From Scatophagus argus (taxonomy: Eukaryota; Chordata; Actinopteri; Scatophagidae): a stretch of DNA of 64,000 nt. The stretch spans positions 6,998,055-7,062,054 of the forward strand of contig NC_058508.1 of assembly GCF_020382885.2 (NCBI RefSeq), in the 5' to 3' direction. Below, in pieces: positions 12,006-24,764 of this stretch (the stretch's first letter is position 1; each line of letters begins with the position of its first letter). A program made the translations under genes and the position numbers. Under the pieces are notes generated by a model. That model ran no database searches, was not told where the DNA came from, and saw nothing but the letters and a program-made list of their open reading frames with translations.

Positions 12006-12738
12006 TTTTAGTATTTTGTATTTTCCATTCTTGTGTAACTGCTGCCAACACAACACAACTTCTAAATAACAGCAGGAAAAACCTAAACATGTGATGATGA
12101 CTAATGATCTCTCACTTGAAATAAAGCTCCATTATCTGTGTAAGACAGTGACATTTTTCAATGGAATAATTTATGGAAATAAATGACCTTTTAATCTGAA
12201 TGATAACTACATAATAGCAACACAAGTCCAATATCTAATATCCTAATGTTCAAACAACAACTGGGATTATAAAATGTTCCAATTGTTATGGAGTTAACAA
12301 AAATTCAGCAATGACAGCATGTCTTCGTGGCATTTATAGTGACTTATAGTGTCACATTCTCAGCATAATCTGTTGAGCTGATGCATATTCACTTTGACTG
12401 GCTGCAGCAGTTTACAGCTGACCATTAACAGAAGTAAGCTGTACATGAGTGATGGGGCCCTGCTTGTCCAGGCAGTGTATGAGACTGTGGGGGTGATGTG
12501 TTGCCACATTAGCAGAAGTGTCATCAGATCCACATTTATTTAATGTAGTTTGTAGCTGATTACTGAAACTGAAAGATTCTTTGATCGAATCCAGACCCAG
12601 ATGGGGGAACGACTGATGCATATCCCTATATGTTGTTTGTTACAGCTTGCACGTATGTGTGTGTGTTTCTCTCTGCACTGCGGGTAAAACCTGACTCCTA
12701 ATTCCCTCTCTTTAATCGGCTGTGTGATACTTTGGAAA

Positions 12739-12757
12739 GACAAAGAGGGCCATTGAA
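12739..12757. promoter_or_regulatory. facing SOX-type site pair
   Basis: ACAAAG and CATTGAA face each other with five bases between the CAAAG and CATTG cores. The reverse core reads TTCAATG, an exact WWCAAWG match. This spacing and orientation is the published SoxE dimer arrangement. A further CTTTG lies just upstream at 12731-12735. Function is inferred only from the motif. Confidence 0.35.
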
Positions 12758-13647
12758 GGGGAGCTTGGGGAGGAGGGAAACAGGGCAATGAGGGAGCCTT
12801 ACCCATAACCGCCTGGCCTGTAGCTTCACTGGGATACAAAGGGACTCTCTCTGTGCACATAGACCCCACCACCCCCACTATCCACCCTCCTCTCATCCAC
12901 CACACTCACCCCATCCACTGAAAGAAAACTCCCTTTCTGTTCATTTGAAGCTGTAATGGGATTAGAACATTCCAAAAGTTAAGAGAGAAGACCAGTAGGT
13001 ATCTGCATTATTTATTGGTTCAAGTGAGTTCTGAGTACCAAACTGTCCTAGCAGGTGTCAGCCAGGAGCAGCAGGCCCAGAAACAGGCAGGAGTGGCATG
13101 TGCAGCTGATGCGACATCAGCTGAAGCCATCAGCTCATCCTGCCACTGAACTGTGCAAAGCAAAAAATGGATCAAAAGCTTTGTGCGTCAGAAGGAAGGC
13201 CTGTCTTTGTTTCTCCCACACATGCTGACACACTGAAGCTTTGCTAACAGCTAACTCAGGTACACAAGAATATCCACAATCTATAAAACAAAACAGGGTT
13301 TGAATTCAAATGTGACACTATAAAATTCATCATCCCTTGATCCAATAACCCAATCAATAAATCAAGTCAATTGGAAACTGTCAGAGCACAATAGGTAAAT
13401 TAAAAAGAAAGATAATAAGGTCTAAAGTAATAACAAGTCAGTTATGTATCGTATCCTTAGCTGCTTTGAGGACGACCTGATGGTGGCCTTGCTGCGCCTG
13501 CTGCTGCTGCTGAGTGTCACATGGGCTGCCCCATCCGCTCCATGAAAGGAGTGCAGCATCACCCTGAGGCGCTGTCTCCTCCAGTCACAGATGAAGACAA
13601 CATGGCTGTGGCAACACACAGCTATGGATTACCAGCACAAAGTCACT

Positions 13648-13666
13648 TCACACACACACACACACA
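13648..13666. repeat. short CA microsatellite
   Basis: CA dinucleotide run of about nine units. Confidence 0.9.
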
Positions 13667-14642
13667 GTTTGTATCTTGGCTGTTTTATCCCCCCCGTCCC
13701 CCCAGTTGCATTTTTATCAAGCAGGATGTCTTTTGCATACACACTGTATATATATACACATGCTGAACATATAATCAACCCACTCATCTACCAGAGGCTG
13801 GAGTATCATCATGCAGCTTCTTCCACAACAAAGCTGTAAATCTTTTCACTCTCCCCAACATTTCAGTCCTCTCCACCTTCCAGCATGCAGTGACCCTCTT
13901 TCTGCCTGGGCAACAACCCATTTTCCCTGAACAATACAGTGACTGTTTGGCTGCTTTGTGTCTATGTGTTTGCATGGGGAGAGGAGAGGACAGAGAGCAT
14001 CATGACGGTTACACCACAGTTGCACAGAGCTGCAGGAGTAAACTCGTCTCATCCCTTCGAGACAGCTCCAGAGCATGAAACCAGACGAGGAATATGTCAG
14101 GCGCCCGTACTAGTTATCATCAAAGTCCGGGTGGAGGTGTAACAGAAGAACTGATTACCATTTCTGAAGCTGTGTGAATTGATTTTGGAAATCCCCCTCT
14201 TGCTTGTAACATAATTTTCCAGTGTTTGATGTGATGCACTAGAAATTAGCCATTCTATTCAGAAATATCCCCTCATAAAAAATTGTTTTTCAAGCAGACA
14301 CATGCTGCTAACTTTCATTCAAAATGACAGCAGTTACTTGTGCTGTTGTTCTTATATCTAAACTGGTTATCTATTAATCATAAAGCCAAGTGGAAAAGTC
14401 GACATACTGTGTGCAGACTCTCCAGTAAAAGCTGCATCAGCATCTCACTGTAGGTTCAGGGAAAATAAATTTCAGTCATTCCATTTCATGCTGCGTTCAC
14501 CTTCACTTTCCACCTGCTCAGTTGAAGGTGGGTTATTGCATAATTATCCTGTTAAATCCCTGTATGTAACAGGTATGTAAAAACTCAGCAGAACTTAAAT
14601 CATATGTGTCATGAATGAGACATTGTCATTTGTACAAAAAAG

Positions 14643-14648
14643 TTTATT
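14643..14648 (-). terminator. polr2f: poly(A) signal of polr2f
   Basis: tttatt on the plus strand, AATAAA on the gene strand, about 450 bp after the polr2f stop. The 3'UTR therefore runs from 15098 to roughly 14625. Confidence 0.65.
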
Positions 14649-15098
14649 ATTACTATAAAACAGTACTTGAACGCTAATCAGCTCTCTCCTTCAGAAACAA
14701 CAAATGGAATAATTACAACACAGGATTTTCTTGTAAAAAACAAAGTTAATGGCTGACTTCAGTTATATTCCCCCCTTGTGGCCCTAAGTTATAATGCAGC
14801 TGTTTAAACAAAAAGGACTGTGAATTCATACTTTGTATTTAACTTGAGTTGTGGCGCATGTAACAACACAACAAGACTGAGAATGTGATAAGCAGCACAC
14901 TGCACGTGTTCAGCACATTTTATCTATTCATATTTCATCGACTCAGAGTCTCCCGATATGATGGCCGTTTGTGGATCAGGTGGGTGATAGTGGCATCCAT
15001 CTCAGGACTCTTCTGAGTTTGTGCAGCTGACTGCCCTGAGACAATGGTGGGTCTGAACCACCACATGTTATTTTGTCAGTGGAGACTGGATAAGTTGC

Positions 15099-16732
<1,634 letters not shown>

Positions 16733-16870
16733 ATTTCAATTTGAAGATGGTATATGCGAATCCTTGCGATTAATTTTTTTTAGACACACTTTGTGTTGTC
16801 AAAATGTATCCGCATGAACGTGAAGAATTTACAACTTCCGGTGGCTTGGTGCGTTTGGAAATATTCCGGA
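16733..16870 (-). promoter_or_regulatory. polr2f: polr2f promoter region
   Basis: The DNA immediately upstream of the start codon has ETS-type CCGGAAGT cores on the gene strand (16834-16841 and again near 16865) and no TATA box, typical of housekeeping genes. The leader is probably short. Confidence 0.5.
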
Positions 16871-17024
16871 TGCTCAAGTGAAACATCTGTTTGGTTCCGC
16901 TTGTACTGAGTTAAAACTAGTGTTCTTTGGTACAAAATAAAAGTTGTGGTGCGAGTCGACCTTCCGACGCCTTTTTACTGACTTTGGGTTTATCAAAAGT
17001 GACACATTTGTTCACAGTTGCTGA

Positions 17025-17030
17025 TTTATT
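17025..17030 (-). terminator. micall1: possible poly(A) signal of micall1
   Basis: AATAAA on the minus strand, about 610 bp after the micall1 stop. An ATTAAA at 17123-17128 is a nearer alternative. The interval 17031-17637 has no other gene and is best read as 3'UTR. Confidence 0.4.
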
Positions 17031-17637
17031 AAACCATTAGGAATGTGTAAGTCGTTTCTCCAGAACATAATTTTTTTTCGTAAGGACGCCGTCATCATTT
17101 TTTGTAAGTATAGCTGATACATTTTAATAATGTAAAAAAACAAGGATTTCTTAAGGTGCTTGTAAAGTTTCAGAACAGAAAAGTTGCACCTAAAGTGAGA
17201 TTACAGCCATGATAAAATAAAAGCATCACTTTCGTGGCTCATTTCAGTAAACATTTTGAGTGAATTTATATCCATTTTTTTCAGCATAGTAGACAACAGG
17301 AATTTCAAAAACAGTTTGAAATAAAACATAAACATAAAGTCTATAATCATTCTCCGCAGATAAGATTTAAAACTGGCAAATAAATAAATTACATACTTCA
17401 ACCAATACAAGTACATAATATTATAAAATATTATGTAAAATAAAAATAAATATTGACTGCATATGCAATATGGGACAAGCAATGAAACACAGAGGAGGAA
17501 ATGTATTGCTAAGTGAATTTTCTGTGAGAAATTGATTCCTTCATTTTGTCTTCACAACCAAGCTGCTCTTGAACAAAGAAATGAATGAATATAAATAAAG
17601 AAATCTGTTGTCTGAGAGTTTCTGCAGTCATGATACT

Positions 17638-19947
17638 TCAGCTCTTTTTGTCCACGGTGTCTTTGGGAGTCTCTGCTTTATGGTTCCGCATCTTAAAAAC
17701 TTTGGTGATCTTGAACTTTCCTTTTGACTTCTTTAGCTCTTTTAGTCCCTCTTTCTGGAAGTCTGAGGAGAGATGTCACAGTTATATACATTAACACACA
17801 GGTCAATCTTTTCAACAGTTTTTGTAAGCAAGCACGAGTGTCACACAAAGTAAATTTCTCACCTTTGTTCGTCATCACGGTTTTCAAAAACACATCTTCT
17901 TCTCTTTCCCTAATCGGAAAAACAAAGATGCATTTTTTTTTTTTATTATGTTTTGATGCTCAAATTTATGAACATGAAAGCACCATGTATTGTTTATTTT
18001 TCTGTGCACCTCTGCATGTCCTGATCCAGGCTGCTGATGATCTGGTTCCTCTGTTCGATGATGACGAGCAGCTCATCCGTCAGCTGCTGCTCTCGACGTC
18101 GATCCTCCTGGTTCCAGTCACGCTCTGAATGTGAAGATGGTGTGTAACATTTAACAAAACATGGCACTTAAAGTCACTCATTTGCACTGCGTCATACTCA
18201 GATTTAAAGAAACTGCACCCAGTGAGGTTTCTGATTATCCCTTATCACACATGAGTTTCAGGTAAAAGGCAAAACTACTTTAATTCTTGAAACATCCTCA
18301 TCTCTGTGTCTTTTGTTTAAGAGCCAGCTTCTCGAAAGATTACCATATATACTGAGCATGTTTGACTTTAAATATGAAGCTCTTTGTAACCCACACTAGA
18401 ACAGCAGTATGGTTAGGGGTGATGCCAGAGTTTCACCACAAGGTCACTGGGATAAATAGTTGTTATTATTATCAGATATGTTAGCTGAAACAGTGCCAAA
18501 GTGATGCACACAGTAACACACTGACCTGGTTTATTAAGGATACACCTGAGCTCGTACTCCACATCTGCGTGTCTCTCCTCCAACTTCTGCTGCGTTGTCC
18601 TGTGACAATTCAAGAAACCAGCAATCACAGAACTCTCAAAAACCTTGTGAATGTAGAGTAATCAGCAGTGGAGTTGAAAAAAAGTGACACATGCAACTTA
18701 CTATCAGAGCTAAACCATCGTCCTGGTCTAATCTACTTACAGATAAACCAGCTCCGTATCTCTGCGCACCAGAATATGTCTCTCGTGGATAAGAGAGAAC
18801 CACTCCATTAGCATTTGTTCCTCCTCTTTATCTGAAACAAAAAAAGAGGGGTCAGAGATATTAACACCCGTATTACACGGTCAGTATTTATGGGCACTGC
18901 GCTGACAGAAAGCAAACTTCTGTGTCCTTAAATCATTTTATCTAGAGCCAGCAGGAACAATTTAGTGAACCATTCGTGCAGTCTCTCAGGTTCCTCTCCA
19001 GCTTGACTCCTCGATGTTCTATCGCCTCCAGATGTTTATACAGCTCTCTCATCTCTACCTGAAGGTCTTCTGTAGAAATATTATGGTCTGTCTGCACCTG
19101 TCAAGCAACATGTAAGAATAAAACTCAAATGCGCAATTTCTGCAAAACCAAATATGTATTTACACCAGAAAAAATTACATGTAATCCCTATTAAGTAACC
19201 CTATTAACTTTTTGATGACTGCTAAAATAATTAGTGTTAAAAACTCTCAACTTAATAAAGCACCTGCTGCTTCTATTAAAGTTGAACATGATGACGTAGA
19301 CAAAAAGCTAAAAGTCAGATTTTAGCTTTTTGGGCAGAAAAAGTACAAACACGTCAGTTGGTATAAAGATGAATTGAGGTTTTTTTTAATATGCTGCCTT
19401 TTCAGCTCTAAATCTAGCCACTGTACCTTCCTCTTGATGAGTGGAAAACCATGTCCTGGAGCAGAGGCCTGTCTAGATGCAAAGGACTGACAAGTGTTTG
19501 ATTTGGTCATTGCAGGCTTTCGATCAAAAGGGTTCTCTCTGCAGGACGGCTACAAAAGGAAAGAAAATGGAAGACGGGCAGTTTACACTGTATGTGACTG
19601 TCTTGTTAAAGTACGATCATGACAGACACTGATGTGAAACCTGCCTAAGCTGGTGTGATAGGTTTACACAGCATCACCATTACAAGCACTCTTTTGAGAG
19701 GAGTCACGTATCGTGGTTATGAGTCTGTGACTGCACAAGAACACCTTTTTTTATTAGATATTAGTACCAGCAGTTAGCTATTGTCTTTATTCATACCTTA
19801 GTGTGACATGATGTGACCTGTTCACATTTATTTTCCTCTGTTGTCTCAGCAGGTAAAAAGGAACTTTGACAGTGGGCAGATATGGCAGCTGGCCCCGAGA
19901 GACTCCGAGGTAAAATGTGACGCTGTGTTTCAGCTGAAGTGACATGG

Positions 19948-19984
<37 letters not shown>

Positions 19985-22900
19985 CAGTCGCATCTGCTGG
20001 TGAGCTTCCTGTGGTTCCAGTTTCATCCAAATGTGATATTCCAATCTGACTTGTATCTCCAGCTGGTCCCTTTGTGTCAGCAACTGGTCTCAGATCGCCT
20101 TCATTCCCTGAATGGGTAGTTGCATGACTGTCTTCATCCACATCCTCTTCAAACGGATTGGGAGCAGGCACTTTGGGTCTGTACCACGACCTGCCCAGGT
20201 TAGAGACAGATGTGGATCGAGGAACTGGAGCCGGAGCAAGAGGCAGTTGCATCCAGGGTCCGGGATGGATGATGGTCAGCCATGGGTGGTTGGTTTTCAC
20301 TTTTGGGCTCCCACTGGTTGGGCTGGTGCTGTGAGGGGGAAAGACAAGACGTGTTCAAAGAAGGGGAGTCCACGAGTGAAGTGAATTTTCTATTATTATA
20401 TCATTGTTATTCTTATGAGACTGTAACTCCTTACAGGTCCAGCTCCTTCAGACATTCATGCTTTTCTGTAGGAGCTTTTAAACCGTGGACTGCAGTAGCA
20501 ACTGAAATAGAAACCGTGCCGACTTCCACACCTTCGCGCAAAACTCTCAAATGTCCGATGCGAAGAAATAGTTCAGAAGATGTTATTAAAAAACATCCCA
20601 AAATTCGCAGAATTTTGTTGTTGCTGATATCTTTGTGGTGTTGTGAATTTTAGCCACCACCTCACTGGATTCAAAATATCTCGCCAAAGGACTGCGTGTG
20701 TAAAAGAAGAAGATTTTTGAAAACACAACTTGTTCAAGAGAAACACAGGAGAAGTAAGTAGAGAAAGGACTCTTTCTGTACACTCACACGTGAGGTGAAC
20801 TGGGTGAACATTTATTTGGACTGGATGAATTGCCTGCACAGAGAAAGAGAAAAGAAAAGCAAAAATGACTTCAATGTTTTTCTCTTAGTCATGAAAGAGA
20901 AGAGCTGGCCACGGACTTGCCATCAACACAAAATAATAAAGTGTCCATTTACCTGCAGCTGGGGAGCTGTTTGTTGTCTGGGAAGATTTGGTCCTGGGTG
21001 TAGGAACAGGGCCTACAGCAGAGCCCACCATTCGCCTGGGAGCTGGAACCGGCCGACCTCCTTCCAGAACGGGTGCAGGTCTAGCTTTTCCAGCTCCTTC
21101 GACGGTCCTGTCCTTAACGCTGGGTGGGAGGACAAGAGGAGTCGCCGACTTTTTTACCGTAGTCTTCAGTCCAACAGTGCAGTCTCTTTTCTTGCTGTCT
21201 TCAGACCCTCTGCTCCTCTCCTGCATTTCTTTCCCCTCCATGTCTGCTGTTTTACAAACCAGTCTGTCCTCTGACTCTGTTTTCTTACTATAATGAGGGA
21301 CACTGCTGACAACCAATCCGCTCAGAGAAAAATAACCTGCCTGAATTGCACATTTGGGCTGATTCTGAGTAGATCCAATTTGCTGACTGAGGTGAGGATG
21401 AACACTTTTACCGTCTGTTGTATGGTGAGTGCAGATTAAGGAGCCAGCATCACTTCCCTGTGTGTAAGACCTGGGTAAAAGAGTGCTGTGGCACACTGTG
21501 CACCTGAAAGACAAACATGAAATGTGCTGCATCTTTACCACACATTAACAGGAAAAAGCAATGTCATAACTGACCTGTACGGGCGTTTAAATAACCAAAA
21601 CAGCTCTCTGCTTAAGTCGTATGGCCAAAGGAATCATGCAAGAATGATCACTGCAGTCACTTGAAACACATTTGGAATAAAATCTTATGTGGAAACTGCA
21701 GTCTGTCTCAAACAGATCTACACAAAGTCTAGATAAATATGGATCTGGACCTGAACAGAAGCAAAACTGCTGTTACCTTATGAACAGTGCTGTTACCTGA
21801 AACAGCTGCGATGGTAGACCTTTCCATCAATCAAATGTCTCTGTATGAGATGGACAGGCTTAAAACACAAGTTACACGGTGTTCGTTGCCTTTTGTTGAA
21901 TAAACGAGCTCCTGTACCGGTTTCGAGATCAGTCGAGCCCTGAAAAGAGAAGAGAAACCAGCAACTAAGGCTATGAACCAAGGAGTTGAGAAGCAAAAGA
22001 AAGCAGGAGTGTTCACATGTTTGTTAAAAGATTTCATGCAATTACCTTATGAGCTTTCTCACCATCAGGTGTTTTACTCTTTGTACGTTTGTTTAAGACA
22101 GTGACGTGTGGTGACCTCAAACTGGTAAGACCTGCTGCAAAGTCAAGAGAAGACATGCAAATGGAGCACAGTTTGGCAAGCTAAAATGTGCTGTCTTGCT
22201 TTGATAGAGAGGAGGTGTAGGCTTCCTGAAGATTTCATACACGTGAGGTCAACTGATATGAGAGTGCACCCAAAATACTGGTAATAAACCAGGTGCATCT
22301 TAAGGCTAATTCCTTGAAAGACATTAAATTTTATATCTTGTAAAGATCACAAAGCCCCACAGATACAATCCTAAATCCCAAAACCTGTTAGTGTCCTTCA
22401 GTAACCAGACATTAAACCTCTTTCTGATTTGCTGCAAGTAGCAGAAGAAAAGCATCTGATAGAAGAGAGATTCGACACAATCAACACACCATAAGACTTC
22501 CTGTTGAAGAAAAAGTAGTACTCAGAAAGGTAGGTGATCACGCTCAGGCTGTCAGGCACCTTGGTGGAAACCATGTCATTTGGGTCCAGCAAAGCAGGGA
22601 TGCCCAGCTTCATCTGTGCAACCTCAAATGCCTTCAGACCAGAAAATATAACCAGAGAATGAAGGAGGACAACAGTAAATGCAAATTATGTTTCTTTTTT
22701 CAACAGTCTTTTTGAAAACACCCAAGAGAGTTGACAGAGGTGTGCTTGCACCGAGGATGTGTGAAAATGTGGCAGGAAATAACTCACCAGTTTGTTATTT
22801 TGATAGACATTAACTTTGGAGAGGGAGCTGAAATCTCTGAGGAAAGGTGAGGGAAATTTAGAGACTGATTAACTGATGATGAAAAGACATCAATCACAAA

Positions 22901-23478
22901 CAAACAAAACAGTTCCTTCCTGGTGAATGGTATTGAACCAGAGGTTCTACAGATATAAAGCACTGTGCAAGCACAATTAAAGATCATGAGATGAGATGAG
23001 ATGATTTCAGTTTAACAGCGGTATGAAAGAGATAGAAACAAACCAACTAATCCCATTAAACTGCACAGAGAGACAGGCAGAGATTAAGCCAACAGGATCA
23101 GGTTAGTTCTAGTCAGTGTGCAGCTCCTGCTCCGTTAGCCCCAGTCAAAAAGGCAATTAAACGTCTTATCAGAACCCCCAAAACAGACAAGGACAATTTG
23201 TTTAAAATGTTAGAAATGTCCTAGTCCTGCATCTTCTTATTAGACCACTGTGGAAATAATGCCCCTCGCTTTCCACGTGACTGAACTTGACTTAGCACAG
23301 CCAGTACAGCTCTATAAAACGACTGGTTTACTTACATCAGGTCAGGTCGGTGCTTGTGGATGATGGCACAAAAGGCAAGTCCATCTCTGAATGAGGTTGA
23401 CATGTTGTTTATCTCCACATTGGGGTAATGGGCGCACGTACTGCGGCACCACGCGTGTAAAGCCTTCGGTGATGCCAT
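17638..23478 (-). CDS. micall1: MICALL1, CH-LIM-bMERB endosomal scaffold
   Basis: Fifteen exons in phase: 23336-23478, 22788-22836, 22490-22631, 22046-22131, 21797-21939, 20953-21503, 20788-20833, 19797-20328, 19427-19549, 18971-19097, 18741-18831, 18526-18599, 18010-18124, 17863-17909, 17638-17762; 797 aa (human 863). There is a CH domain at about 1-110 ([27 protein letters not shown]) and a LIM domain from about 162 ([21 protein letters not shown]). Two NPF motifs at about 444 and 570 fit the EHD-binding sites of the family. The C-terminal bMERB coiled coil from about 605 ([26 protein letters not shown]) binds Rab8/Rab35-type GTPases. The protein organises tubular recycling endosomes. It has a poly-Ala run in exon 8. 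Exon 10 uses a weak donor, GTTCAC. An alternative to exon 7 lies at 20435-20501. Confidence 0.95.
19949..19983 (-). repeat. micall1: GCT/CTG trinucleotide repeat coding for poly-Ala
   Basis: About eleven triplets inside micall1 exon 8. Although written as CTG on the plus strand, the gene frame reads GCA, so the product is alanine rather than glutamine. Confidence 0.9.
20435..20501 (-). other. micall1: candidate alternative exon of micall1 (alternative to 20788-20833)
   Basis: The acceptor GTTTCTATTTCAG and donor CCT|GTAAGG flank 67 nt that are open in exactly one frame. In that frame the exon accepts phase 1 from exon 6 and gives phase 2 to exon 8, the same phases as the 46-nt exon 7. Its 22 codons begin V-A-T-A-V-H-G-L. 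Including both exons, or neither, shifts the frame, so only one can be used in a productive transcript. Confidence 0.5.
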
Positions 23479-24764
23479 TGCTTGTCTGACATTTGATGTG
23501 TGGGCTGGGTGAACATGGCACTATGTGAGTTATTGGAGATCAGATAAAGCTGGCCAGGTTTGACTATGTAGAGGAAACAGGAAACGAACATCAACCTACC
23601 AAGCCTTGCAACAACTTTTGCAGAACGATTTGTGGTCAAACTTGTGCATCGAGTTGGTGAAGAAGCGGGAAGGAAGTTATTTGTCCCCTCTTATATTGCT
23701 TTGTCAAGTAAAAACGAGGGAGTCTTCCCTTTTTAAACGGTTTCTCGAGGCACAATTCAAGTCTCAGACGGTTTCCCTCACTCATCACAACACAAGATCA
23801 TTTTCACCACAAACTACTAACGAGCTTCTGCATGTGCTAAACTATCGTCCACATATCTGCAGTGATTCTTGCTAGATTTGATAGGAGTGTACATTTAGAT
23901 CATGTTCCGTTACTTGCCGTAGTCCACATTGTGGTGCTCCACATTGAGTGAAATTCCTAATAGCTGCCGCTGGAGGGAGACGCAGAGCTGCCTGTTCTCT
24001 ATAATTAGGAGAGAGAAGTCTCTGGTTTCATAATAATATTATTTTGTTATGTTTGGAGATCAGATCCACTTGTCCTCTCAGGGAGATTTTGCTACTCATT
24101 TGCAAGACATTGTTTAAAACTTACTTTCGGTCAAAACTTGACACTATAGCAGCATTTACCATTTGGGTCTTTTAAATAAACTTAAAAGTCCGACTTTTTT
24201 TTAGTGATAAGACTGTGATGAAAACGTGATAGAAATGTGTTTAGTCTCTGGTCTCCTTTAGAGAAACATGTTGGAGCGATCCAAACGGTCTGCTTAAATA
24301 GTAAGTAATTTTACTTCCGCCATGGATAGGTTTGGAGTTCTCTCATCATAGAAATTGCTGTACTAGAAAGGTTATTCGCATTCAAACCATGATTCTAGTT
24401 TAAATTTCATAATCTCAGTTCTGACTTCTAACGAAGTAGTTGTTTTCATGGGCATTGGTACTGACTTGCCATATGAAACCTGCGAAATAATTAGGATTAC
24501 AAGCAACTGTGGTGAAAATGTTAGTTCAAAATAATCATAATTAATTAGCGTTTATCGTACACCACAGAAAGTATTTTTTTTATTTCAACTGACTTAGGCC
24601 TACTAAAAATTAGACATATAATGAAACAAATATCTTTCAAATCCATTATATGATTAATTTGTCATTTCTATCCACTCTATTTCTGCGTCACTTCCTCCTC
24701 TACGTACCCGTGTGCGTGCCTGACGGACATCGCGAGACCGATACACCACAGAAATCTCGCAGTG
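23479..24764. promoter_or_regulatory. shared head-to-head interval of micall1 and gga1
   Basis: These 1.29 kb separate the two start codons. No other exon was recognised. It must hold both promoters. The gga1 side (24680-24760) is CpG-richer and TATA-less. The micall1 side shows no clear TATA within 200 bp. A 5' non-coding exon of micall1 is possible but not seen. Confidence 0.5.

Larger units (their letters stand above)
12006..14625. other. intergenic sequence between convergent sox10 and polr2f
   Basis: No gene seen. Two features stand out: a pair of facing SOX-type cores at 12739-12757, and a G/C-richer block at about 12690-12910 around it. A short CA repeat is at 13648-13666. Otherwise this is ordinary non-coding DNA. 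Confidence 0.5.

Noticed and set aside
19949-19983. CAG-type repeat as a polyglutamine tract
   Set aside because: The true micall1 frame reads GCA (alanine); the glutamine frame is not the one that joins the neighbouring exons.
20885-21541. 218-codon minus-strand open frame as a separate gene
   Set aside because: It is micall1 exon 6 (20953-21503), with the second half of the LIM domain and the linker, read into the flanking introns.
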